Below, piece after piece: positions 1 through 6,527 of a stretch of DNA of 20,128 nucleotides. The stretch's first letter is position 1. Every line of letters starts with the position of its first letter. This DNA is from a virus: positions 1-20,128 of the IMG/VR virus record IMGVR_UViG_3300009163_000223; one strand, written 5' to 3'. Below the pieces are notes generated by a model. It was given only the letters and a program-made list of their open reading frames with translations, searched no databases and was not told the origin of the DNA. Both the position numbers and the translations under genes were made by a program.

Positions 1-906
1 AAAAACACACTTATTCTCACTAAGTAGCTCTACAGATTTCTGTCTCCCTGCAGAATCCCAGTCAAACCAGTATTTGACGTTTTCTACATCAAAGGGGAAT
101 TTATTTTCTACAGAACAAAGAGCTATAGAATTAGGCCAAAACCAAGAATCCATAGGACCTTCAAATAATGTTATGGATCTTGCAAAGTCTAGAGATCCTA
201 TTCCAAAGAGACTTGCGATAGGATCAATCTTCTGGGCATTGGAAATAATTTCTGGATCCTTGACTTTCAATATCTTCTCATAGATCCCACTGAGTTTATA
301 AGTGTAGTACTTAGAAGATCCTTTTATCGAATTCATGTTTCTAACCTGAAGGCCCAGAATTTGATTTTCGGGGGTTAAATTCAAAAGATACAGTTTTTCC
401 CACTTGGGATCCCAAGCAAATCTTGAATCTAATTTCTGACATCTCTTTAATAAATAAGAAGCTATCGGAGAATCGTACACCTCCTTTAATTTTAAGGATT
501 TCATGAATTCCTGTCTAGGAATAAGAATCTGATCTAAATCAGTATCGAAGAAAAGGCTCAGATCTACTTTGCCATAAAAATTCCTTCTCTTGCTTTTGTT
601 TTCTTCTATTTGATTTTTAATCTGAGATTTCTCATCCTCTGTAAGTTTTCCATAAACACTAAAGTCCCTAAAAAAAGAAGCGGAATCCTTGAAGATCCCG
701 CATCCGCCATTATAGCATTTAAACGATAAAGTGTCTATGTAGAAATTTCCCCTCTTCTTTTTAGAATCTCTTGTGGAATCGCCACAGTACGGGCAGGAGA
801 AATTTAATCTATTCCCTGCCTTGTAAATAACATGGCGAGAAGCATCCCCTCTAAATTCCTTAGAAAGGATTAAACTAATAATATCTTGGGCTCTACTTAA
901 TTCCAT
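1..906 (-). CDS. DNA primase, T4 gp61-like (3' end beyond window)
   Basis: Synthesises RNA primers for lagging-strand replication, working with a gp41-type helicase in T4-like phages. I translated 302 codons from the ATG at 904-906; the frame stays open to base 1, so the C-terminus lies outside. Residues 38-69 form a zinc ribbon: C38-P-Y-C41-G-D-S, then C64 and C69, closely matching the CPxCGDS start of the gp61 zinc domain. Residues about 245-292 form a TOPRIM core: an EGPMDS motif with E249 and D253, then a hydrophobic strand ending in F-D-W-D (D282, D284). T4 gp61 has 342 residues, so roughly 40 may be missing. The order of zinc ribbon then TOPRIM is that of gp61/DnaG-type primases. The start codon lies 3 bases after the T-tract of a terminator hairpin and has no Shine-Dalgarno. 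No better in-frame start exists before the zinc ribbon. The family call is firm; the start is less so. Confidence 0.88.
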   Translation of the reverse strand, partial: MELSRAQDIISLILSKEFRGDASRHVIYKAGNRLNFSCPYCGDSTRDSKKKRGNFYIDTLSFKCYNGGCGIFKDSASFFRDFSVYGKLTEDEKSQIKNQIEENKSKRRNFYGKVDLSLFFDTDLDQILIPRQEFMKSLKLKEVYDSPIASYLLKRCQKLDSRFAWDPKWEKLYLLNLTPENQILGLQVRNMNSIKGSSKYYTYKLSGIYEKILKVKDPEIISNAQKIDPIASLFGIGSLDFARSITLFEGPMDSWFWPNSIALCSVENKFPFDVENVKYWFDWDSAGRQKSVELLSENKCVF

Positions 907-909
907 AGC

Positions 910-943
910 AAAAAAAAGGACAATATCCCTAAGATATTGTCCC
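910..943 (-). terminator. Intrinsic terminator after the gp32-like gene, hairpin usable on both strands
   Basis: On the minus strand a perfect 10-bp stem (GGACAATATC paired with GATATTGTCC, plus-strand 918-927 and 933-942) closes a 5-base loop and is followed by eight T (910-917). Read on the plus strand, the same hairpin is followed four bases later by seven T (947-953), so it could stop transcription in both directions. It begins about 15 bases after the stop of the ssDNA-binding protein gene. Its T-tract ends 3 bases before the primase ATG. Confidence 0.85.
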
Positions 944-957
944 GAGTTTTTTTAAAA

Positions 958-1920
958 TTATAGATCGTTGTAGAGATCCTCCAAAGAAGAACTTGACGAG
1001 CTTTGAGATTTAGTTGCTTGTGATGGCTTGGTCTCCATATCTGCAGAACTGTTAAAAGAGTCCTGATATATCTCTTGAGATTGTGATTTTGATTCCGCTG
1101 GCGAAGATTGATTTTTAGCAGAAGGAGAAGAAGACACAGATCCAACGATCTCGTTTATTAATCTGCTTTCAGGAATGGTGTTTCTAATAACACCCATTAC
1201 TTTTTCTGTAACCTCATCGTCCCAGTCCTTGTAATCAAACGAAGTTAGATTTTTTGGATCTTTATTAAGATACTCGAGGATTTTTTCCATGTCCTCCTGA
1301 GTTTTCTTCATCTGAACACCATTAACTTTAATTGGTGTTTTTTCCCCAACAAAACCACAAAGATCGTAGTTGTTCCACTCCCCAACTTTTCTTACATTAA
1401 TTGCAAATTCTCTTCCTTCGAAAAGATCGTATGGGTTACATGGATCGCCATATTCTGGCTGAAGCTGTGCTTCTATAAGATCATTTAGTTTTTTACCGAA
1501 TTTGAAAAGCATTACTTTACCCTCGATTTCTGGTTTATTCTTGTCCTGTACTATCTGGATCAATGAATAGTAATCTTCTTTTCGAGAAAAACTTTTTGCA
1601 ATCTCCTGATCTGCTGCTGAGTGTGAGTTTTTAAGCTTCCAAAAAAGCTCTTTTAGGATAGATTTTTTTCCAACAGTTGAAGGGCAATCTACCGAAAAGC
1701 TATTTCCGCTTACTGGATCTTTCAGGTAAACGTAATATTTGTGGATTTTTGATTTCGACGGATTAGCTGGATTCGGAATAAATCTCACTAAAGATTTATA
1801 AACCCCATCCTTTCCGTCTTCAGGATACGGCTTATAAAAGTCCAGATCCTTTCCTTGATTTTGATTTGTTTTTGTTACAAATGTTTCTGCGTCTAAGTTA
1901 AAAATGTCTAAATTTCCCAT
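958..1920 (-). CDS. Single-stranded DNA-binding protein, T4 gp32-like, zinc site missing
   Basis: Coats single-stranded DNA during replication, recombination and repair. The 320-residue protein has the gp32 layout: a short N-terminal cooperativity segment; a core with R-F-I-P-N-P at 46-51, the E-G-K-V...F-K-F-G-K-K block at about 133-144, and N-Y-D at 184-186; then a Ser-rich linker and an acidic tail ending LEDLYNDL. T4 gp32 has an equivalent Ser-rich acidic tail that recruits replication proteins. The zinc ligands of T4 gp32 (one His, three Cys) are absent: the matching stretch has only C79, and the usual CPxC is replaced by a Ser-Ile-Leu stretch. The start ATG is preceded by an 89-base AT-rich leader holding a promoter candidate, with no Shine-Dalgarno. 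A strong terminator follows. The gene therefore looks like a separate transcription unit, in keeping with the high demand for this protein. Confidence 0.88.
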   Translation of the reverse strand: MGNLDIFNLDAETFVTKTNQNQGKDLDFYKPYPEDGKDGVYKSLVRFIPNPANPSKSKIHKYYVYLKDPVSGNSFSVDCPSTVGKKSILKELFWKLKNSHSAADQEIAKSFSRKEDYYSLIQIVQDKNKPEIEGKVMLFKFGKKLNDLIEAQLQPEYGDPCNPYDLFEGREFAINVRKVGEWNNYDLCGFVGEKTPIKVNGVQMKKTQEDMEKILEYLNKDPKNLTSFDYKDWDDEVTEKVMGVIRNTIPESRLINEIVGSVSSSPSAKNQSSPAESKSQSQEIYQDSFNSSADMETKPSQATKSQSSSSSSLEDLYNDL

Positions 1921-1947
1921 AAATTGTTTTTTAATTTTTAATTTTTA

Positions 1948-1980
1948 TAAATGTATGATCCTATTGAAGTTTTTATGCAA
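1948..1980 (-). promoter_or_regulatory. Candidate Bacteroidetes-type promoter for the ssDNA-binding protein gene
   Basis: On the minus strand a TTG (plus 1978-1980) is followed after 22 bases by TACATTTA (plus 1948-1955). This matches the Bacteroidetes pattern TTG-N17-23-TAnnTTTG except for the last base. It sits in the longest gap of the window (1921-2009), about 28 bases before the ATG. In such AT-rich DNA a chance match is quite possible. The nearby TTATAAAAAT could instead be a degenerate T4-type late element. Confidence 0.3.
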
Positions 1981-2009
1981 TTTGTATTCTTTAGTTTCCA
2001 ATAAATATT

Positions 2010-2693
2010 TTATTTCGGGGTATCGTAATTATTTTTTATCAGATTATCCAAATAAAGGGTAATCCAGGTTGAATCGACTAAATCGTCAAGTGGCTTATTA
2101 ACCTGCCCCGCTGGGGTAATCCACTCTGATCTATTGTCTTTAAGAATACTAGTAAATTTATTTAAATTGGTTTCATCGTTTTTTAATGCAATTAGAGCAT
2201 CATAGAGCTGGTCTTTTTTTGCATTACCCTTCATTGCGAATTTTTTTATAGAGGTTGGGGAAAAAACATGGAAATTTTCCGAACCTATTTTTTTTATAAT
2301 AAGTAGTCTTAAAAAAGCAGTGGCCATTGAGATATCGATGAGAGAGTTTCCATTCGAGGAAAAGCTTAATCCCTCCATTGCAACCTTGAAATTTCTGTCT
2401 CCAACTTTCTCTAAAATCTTGTTCCAAATCAATTCCGCTATTTCATAAAAGTATATTATCTTAGTTCTTTCCCTACCTGAATAGTCATCAGGGATTTGTT
2501 TCCTATCTATAAAAATAATCTCAAATCCATCTGTTTCAGATAAAACGGAGAAAGGCTTCTTCTTGTTTTTCGTTAAAGAATCAGCACTTCTATCTGACCT
2601 CGTAATAGAGGTCCATGAAAAATTGTTATCTGATAATATACAAAAAGAAGGGGAATTCAAGGAGAAATCTATTCCTATTAATGTTTCTTCCAA
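2010..2693 (-). CDS. RuvC-like Holliday junction resolvase
   Basis: A predicted RNase H-fold endonuclease that would resolve branched DNA during recombination or before packaging; T4 uses the unrelated endonuclease VII (gp49) for this. The 227-residue protein shows RuvC-type acidic positions in order: D9 in the first strand (I-G-I-D-F-S), E107 in V-A-M-E-G, and D203, D204 and D207 in a C-terminal helix (DDLVDSTW). Between them, residues 144-160 read F-S-P-T-S-I-K-K-F-A and K-G-N-A-K-K, like the basic P-x-x-V/I-K segment of RuvC. The reading frame opens with TTG; there is no in-frame ATG between the upstream stop and the first catalytic strand, so TTG is the likely start. It lies 16 bases after the preceding small gene and directly upstream of the gp32-like gene, so it belongs to the replication/recombination group. 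Confidence 0.75.
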   Translation of the reverse strand: MEETLIGIDFSLNSPSFCILSDNNFSWTSITRSDRSADSLTKNKKKPFSVLSETDGFEIIFIDRKQIPDDYSGRERTKIIYFYEIAELIWNKILEKVGDRNFKVAMEGLSFSSNGNSLIDISMATAFLRLLIIKKIGSENFHVFSPTSIKKFAMKGNAKKDQLYDALIALKNDETNLNKFTSILKDNRSEWITPAGQVNKPLDDLVDSTWITLYLDNLIKNNYDTPK

Positions 2694-2709
2694 CGATAAA
2701 AATTTAAGA

Positions 2710-3048
2710 TTAAGTAAAAGGAGTTTCTGTAAAAAACCTTAATAAAAATGGATCGCCAATACCAAATCTCCAATCTAGAGAGGTGTCTCCCATTTTGAAT
2801 GATATAGAATCACGGATATCATTTACCAGAAAAGAGATATCCTTAGGCATTTCATCCCTGGGAGGATCGAATTCAGTCATAAACATTAAAGTGCTAACAA
2901 CATCGTAGTTGATAGCACGTAGTCCGTGTTTTTCAAAAAGCTTTCCGATCCAATCCCAATTCTCCCTTAAAAATTTATCAAGAGGATTTTTTGGGTCTGG
3001 ATCTTCTTTCTGCTGAGAAAAAAAGTTAAACTCTTTTATATGATCCAA
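2710..3048 (-). CDS. Uncharacterised 112-residue protein
   Basis: I do not recognise this protein. It has a charged N-terminal half (residues 1-50, rich in Lys, Glu and Asp, with a W-D-W-I-G motif at about 31-35), a predicted helix around 40-60 with D-Y/V-V-S-T-L-M-F-M-T, and an aromatic C-terminus ending in LLRFFTETPFT. It has no signal peptide, membrane segment or Cys. The start is TTG, 4 bases after the stop of the upstream gene; the next in-frame ATG would remove about half the protein, so TTG is preferred. The tight spacing on both sides and the lack of any competing frame support a real gene. It lies between a tail-tube-like gene and the RuvC-like gene, so its role could be structural or replicative. 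Confidence 0.65.
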   Translation of the reverse strand: MDHIKEFNFFSQQKEDPDPKNPLDKFLRENWDWIGKLFEKHGLRAINYDVVSTLMFMTEFDPPRDEMPKDISFLVNDIRDSISFKMGDTSLDWRFGIGDPFLLRFFTETPFT

Positions 3049-3052
3049 AGTA

Positions 3053-3286
3053 TTATTTAATTTTTGGACTTACTACTTGTCCATAAGAACCGGTGTAACC
3101 GTAGACTTTAGAAAGCTTATCGAAGCATTTCACAAGTTGCTCCTCAGAAAGACAATCAACAAGATCGTTTAAAACTCTTTGGTCGTTTCCAGAGGCTGCG
3201 ATCAATAAATTTTTTATTTTATCCTTCTCTGTACCAAAAGGTGAAGCGTACTTCATTTCCACCAATTTTTCAGTTAATGTTCTCAT
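3053..3286 (-). CDS. Uncharacterised 77-residue protein
   Basis: Small acidic/basic, mostly helical protein with no recognised domain. Residues 1-50 look like two amphipathic helices (T-E-K-L-V-E-M and D-K-I-K-N-L-L-I-A-A), followed by L-S-E-E-Q-L-V-K-C-F-D-K-L at about 46-58 and a Gly/Tyr-rich tail. It has two Cys residues, which are not arranged as a metal site. The start is ATG in an A-rich leader (AAACATAAAT) without Shine-Dalgarno. It begins 17 bases after the tail-tube-like gene and ends 4 bases before the next gene, so it is probably co-transcribed. In T4-like phages, small proteins next to tail genes are sometimes assembly factors, but nothing in the sequence shows that here. Confidence 0.6.
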   Translation of the reverse strand: MRTLTEKLVEMKYASPFGTEKDKIKNLLIAASGNDQRVLNDLVDCLSEEQLVKCFDKLSKVYGYTGSYGQVVSPKIK

Positions 3287-3303
3287 ATTTATGTTTCTTT
3301 ACA

Positions 3304-3861
3304 TTATATATCTTTTCTTGCTTCGTATTGATAGTCAAGATAGTTGCATTTAAAGCCAAGAGAGAAACTTTGGAATTGTGGATTGTTAGCTGTGTAGCTA
3401 AAAGAGATCTCAGAAAAAGATGTGAATATTACCTCCTTAAAAGTGAGAGACACAATTACATTTCCTTCGCTGTCCATGATTCTAACCGGTAAATCCTGGA
3501 TAAAAATCTGGGGATTTCCAAAATTTAAAAAATCTAAAACAGTGTCTAGCATTATAAAATAATTAATAAATCCATCTGTTTCTTTAAATCCTATGGTGAA
3601 ATCCTTTGAGAATAAATCCTGTATAGGTGTTGAACTTTTATAGTTGGCTTTTTTTCCAAGATATCTAACTTGTTCAACAGAATCAATAGACAAGCCAGGA
3701 ATGTTTATAGACTGAATAGTACTATTTACGTATTGCTGTACATTGTCAAAAGGTATCGGCTGTTTTTTTATATAAGCCTCGTATTTACCGGTAACCCTTT
3801 CACTAAAAAAACCCTTAGGAAAATTAAAATAAAAGCTGTTTAATTTTGGATTTATAAGCAT
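3304..3861 (-). CDS. Tail-tube-like protein (T4 gp19 family fold, tentative)
   Basis: The 185-residue protein resembles the tail tube subunit of contractile-tailed phages (T4 gp19, 163 residues). Visible family traits are an N-I-P-G-L motif near residues 53-57 (the lPG turn of tube proteins), a strand near D-F-T-I-G-F-K, and a helix around 99-112. Then comes a C-terminal module: F-K-E-V-I-F, the turn F-T-S-F-S-E-I-S-F-S-Y, and a final strand F-Q-S-F-S-L-G-F-K-C-N-Y. The last part lines up by eye with the end of gp19 (GLWP.nVGEIqLdwdsNNEiqtFeVtFalDY). The baseplate tube proteins gp48 and gp54 share the fold, so it could be a tube initiator rather than the main tube protein. It starts 15 bases after the Hint-containing virion gene. 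A sheath gene, which precedes gp19 in T4, is not seen next to it. Confidence 0.55.
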   Translation of the reverse strand: MLINPKLNSFYFNFPKGFFSERVTGKYEAYIKKQPIPFDNVQQYVNSTIQSINIPGLSIDSVEQVRYLGKKANYKSSTPIQDLFSKDFTIGFKETDGFINYFIMLDTVLDFLNFGNPQIFIQDLPVRIMDSEGNVIVSLTFKEVIFTSFSEISFSYTANNPQFQSFSLGFKCNYLDYQYEARKDI

Positions 3862-3876
3862 CCTTTGATATTTTTT

Positions 3877-6507
3877 TTAAGCCGTATTAAATCCAGATCC
3901 GGTAGTGTCATCACCTTCTCCAATATATGATCTTCTAGTTTGTGGACGTGTGCTTGCTGGTCTATCGTTATTAGGTGGCTCTGGTGCAACTTTATTGTGA
4001 ACAAGAATTCCGTTTGCGAAGTAACAGTGATTACCTGAAACTTCAAAATTGTATGTCAAGACATCTTCATCAGTATTAATGATTTCTATATTGTCAACAG
4101 TTACTTCTATATTCTCTCCGCTATCCGAATTCATTAGAATATCACCAACACATATAGCTTGACTTTCTATTCCATGAATTTCAAAAGTACTTTCTGGTTT
4201 ATATGAAACCCAGCATTTTTTATTAGAGCTCCAATACGGGTGAGTAAGAGAACTTGTTATTTCCGTTTGATCAGACAAAGTTAATTTGATAAGCGTATCA
4301 TGGAAAACATTTATCAGACTAAGGACATTTCCAGGTTCAAATACATTTTCCAATAGATTAAAGGATCTGATGGTGTCGCCAATGCACACTTCTTCTATGG
4401 GTATAATAGACCCGTCCCATAGTGTTATTAAGGTTCCTGCAACAAAGCAACCTCCTCCACTAGGAGCAGCAGGAGGAACTGATTTAATTATCGGTTTCTT
4501 GGGTCTTATGATTACAATTTCATCCAGTATATTTATAACAGGTCCTGTTGGTCCTGTTGCTGCCGGGATAACTGCTGGTCCTGTAGCAGATGGGATTGGT
4601 TCAGGTTGAAGGATCTGGGTTATCTCCCCCTCCTTTTTCCAATAACCCCAGTAAACAACCGATGCAGGAAGACTAGAATTCACAGGAACGTTGTTTGTTG
4701 TAGTTATCGCACTTGATAAGATATCTGTTGTTCTTTGAGGATTACCAGAAATAGAGTCAGTATTCTGTGCAATCCCTATTAAATTGGTTCCAGTTGCTCC
4801 TACTGGTGTTTGACCCCCGTTAACGATAAAAAATCTTCTATCTGTGAAAGATACTATTTTTACTGAAGTAGACTCATCCACCTTGAACGCAAGTTCGCCA
4901 ACACTAGATCTTGCAATAGTTGGATCTAATAAAGCTGGTATGTAAATTTTATTACCCTGGTCATCAAGAAAAGACATATTATAATTTCCAGAGGTACTTA
5001 AATCAATAGAGGCTGGATTCCCATCTAATCCCTGCTTTAAAAATTGAAACTTGTAGTAGTTATCAAAAGGTGAAATACTGATGGTAAGATTCCCGCTAGA
5101 TAAAGCTGTAGTTGATGAAGTTGGGTTTGAAATTGTAGAGCTAGCATTATCAGTTAGCACACCAGCCTGAAAAACTAGATTCTTAAATACCGCGGAGATT
5201 TGATACTGCTGTATAAAAACATTAGTAAATTTATAAATCTCCCTTGGCGGGGGAGCAACAAATCCGCCAAGCTTAATTTGTGGTTGGTTGTAAACCCGAT
5301 TGTAAATTTTTTGTACTTGTGGAAAATTGCTTAGCTGTATTGGGGTTATAGTTAATCCCCATTCAGCGGGATTATTTGATGAATAAGTAGATATCCTAGT
5401 AATCCTGGATTGATCCACCGCATTAACTAGAGACATTGTATATCTCAAAAAGAATGTTGCAGCATAAGCTGCATTTTTAACTATTGGTCTATAATAGTTT
5501 GGCGTATCGTAGGCGGTGGTTTGAATTTGTTCAAATCTAGAAGTCTCTATTATAGCAGCTCCGATTTGTTCTAGTACTTCTATCTGATGATTTATATAAT
5601 ACTGATTTCCAATAGAATTTTGGAATAATATAAAATCCTCTATAAATCCCTCGTTATCGGTAGCAAAATACTCAAAAAACTGTCCTTGATCTGACTCTTG
5701 TATGATTGCACCAATGTTTGCAAATTGGTCTTCCTCCTCTAAAGATAGAGTCCCTATTTTAATACAATCATATCTTGGATAACCAGCAAAGCTTTGCGTG
5801 CTTTGAACTTGCCAGACTGACACTACCATAGGAGCACCATAGAAAAATCCATTTCCACTTTGGCTTAAAAGACCACCAAGGGATTGAGATATGAAATTAG
5901 AAGGTGTATTTATGAACTTGTTGTTCATATCTTGCAAACTCGGGATCTTTATCTGAACATATTTGTCATAAATATTAGAACCAATTGTTACCGGATTTGG
6001 ATTAAGAATATACGTTTGATCTGTTCCCTTCTGTATAAAAATTTGTGACATAGTCACAAAATTCAAATTAGAATCCTGAAAATCAATACCCACGACTATA
6101 CCATCGATATTCTGTAGGTTATAACCAGCTCTTACATGATATCTCACAGTGTCATAAACAACAGAGAGATTGCTAGGAAAAACAACAGGTAGACTTGATG
6201 TGTTGGTAAGCTCATCTGAATAATCATTAAAGGGTATGATTAAATTAGAATCTAATGTTACAAAAGAGTTTACTGCTATTTTAACAACACTGTTTAATGT
6301 TGTATTATTAGTTATAGAGGCGTCTGCTGTAGGATTAAAATTTTGAACAGAATCGCTTTGATATCCATTTATTAGTTTATTATATCCAACGGTCTGTCCT
6401 CCAGAATTGGTAAAGTAGCTCTCTGGCGTAGGCTGATCAGCATACATATACTCCATTAATAAATATGGAGTGAGCTGAACAAATTTTGATGTTGATGTGT
6501 AAGCCAT
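3877..6507 (-). CDS. Large virion protein with C-terminal intein-like Hint domain
   Basis: The 876-residue protein falls into four parts. Residues 1-635 are beta-rich, Asn/Ser/Thr/Gln-rich and typical of a tail or baseplate component, but I cannot name the family. Residues about 636-686 are a Pro/Gly linker with short collagen-like T-G-P-T-G-P pieces and a G-G-G end. Residues 687-838 are a Hint (hedgehog/intein) domain, described separately. Residues 839-876 are a short polar tail. The start ATG lies 20 bases after the 79-residue gene, without a well-placed Shine-Dalgarno. The gene sits between the fibre cluster and a tail-tube-like gene, which supports a structural role. Self-cleavage or ester/amide transfer at the Hint domain could detach or attach parts during virion assembly; this is inference. 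Confidence 0.8.
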   Translation of the reverse strand: MAYTSTSKFVQLTPYLLMEYMYADQPTPESYFTNSGGQTVGYNKLINGYQSDSVQNFNPTADASITNNTTLNSVVKIAVNSFVTLDSNLIIPFNDYSDELTNTSSLPVVFPSNLSVVYDTVRYHVRAGYNLQNIDGIVVGIDFQDSNLNFVTMSQIFIQKGTDQTYILNPNPVTIGSNIYDKYVQIKIPSLQDMNNKFINTPSNFISQSLGGLLSQSGNGFFYGAPMVVSVWQVQSTQSFAGYPRYDCIKIGTLSLEEEDQFANIGAIIQESDQGQFFEYFATDNEGFIEDFILFQNSIGNQYYINHQIEVLEQIGAAIIETSRFEQIQTTAYDTPNYYRPIVKNAAYAATFFLRYTMSLVNAVDQSRITRISTYSSNNPAEWGLTITPIQLSNFPQVQKIYNRVYNQPQIKLGGFVAPPPREIYKFTNVFIQQYQISAVFKNLVFQAGVLTDNASSTISNPTSSTTALSSGNLTISISPFDNYYKFQFLKQGLDGNPASIDLSTSGNYNMSFLDDQGNKIYIPALLDPTIARSSVGELAFKVDESTSVKIVSFTDRRFFIVNGGQTPVGATGTNLIGIAQNTDSISGNPQRTTDILSSAITTTNNVPVNSSLPASVVYWGYWKKEGEITQILQPEPIPSATGPAVIPAATGPTGPVINILDEIVIIRPKKPIIKSVPPAAPSGGGCFVAGTLITLWDGSIIPIEEVCIGDTIRSFNLLENVFEPGNVLSLINVFHDTLIKLTLSDQTEITSSLTHPYWSSNKKCWVSYKPESTFEIHGIESQAICVGDILMNSDSGENIEVTVDNIEIINTDEDVLTYNFEVSGNHCYFANGILVHNKVAPEPPNNDRPASTRPQTRRSYIGEGDDTTGSGFNTA
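3994..4449 (-). other. Hint (intein-like autoprocessing) domain, residues 687-838 of the 876-residue protein
   Basis: The block begins C687-F-V-A-G-T-L-I, then W-D-G-S, I-E-E-V and G-D-T-I: the N-terminal splicing block A of inteins and bacterial intein-like domains. A block-B-like motif, S753-L-T-H756-P-Y-W, supplies the conserved His, with Ser in place of the usual Thr three residues before it. The C-terminal block reads Y-N-F-E-V-S-G-N-H, F-A-N-G-I-L-V-H837-N838, with the penultimate His and terminal Asn of inteins. The domain is 152 residues long and has no room for a homing endonuclease. The residue after N838 is K839, not Cys, Ser or Thr, so ordinary protein splicing is not expected; N- and/or C-terminal cleavage as in bacterial intein-like (BIL) domains is more likely. 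Confidence 0.88.
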
Positions 6508-6527
6508 CTTATAAATTATTTCCTATT

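Noticed and set aside
74-283. Short plus-strand open frame
   Set aside because: It lies opposite the primase frame, which has clear zinc-ribbon and TOPRIM motifs; the plus frame has no domain or leader signal.
897-1145. 82-codon minus-strand frame overlapping the end of the gp32-like gene
   Set aside because: Out of frame with the gp32 acidic tail, low-complexity Leu/Arg-rich content and running through the terminator hairpin; a shadow.
1921-2009. T4-type late promoter (TATAAATA)
   Set aside because: Only degenerate versions such as TTATAAAAA or TATATAAT occur in the gaps, several too close to the ATG to act as a -10 element; not distinguishable from AT-rich background.
3994-4449. Homing endonuclease within the Hint domain
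   Set aside because: Only 152 residues separate C687 and N838 and no LAGLIDADG or HNH motif is visible; it is a mini-Hint.
4286-4609. 107-codon plus-strand frame
   Set aside because: It is the complement of the Hint domain and its Pro/Gly linker. The Gly/Pro-rich end of its translation is simply the reverse reading of the linker.
3877-6507. Tail sheath identity for the 876-residue protein, suggested by its position before a tube-like gene
   Set aside because: The C-terminal sheath motifs are not visible, and the C-terminus is a Hint domain and tail.
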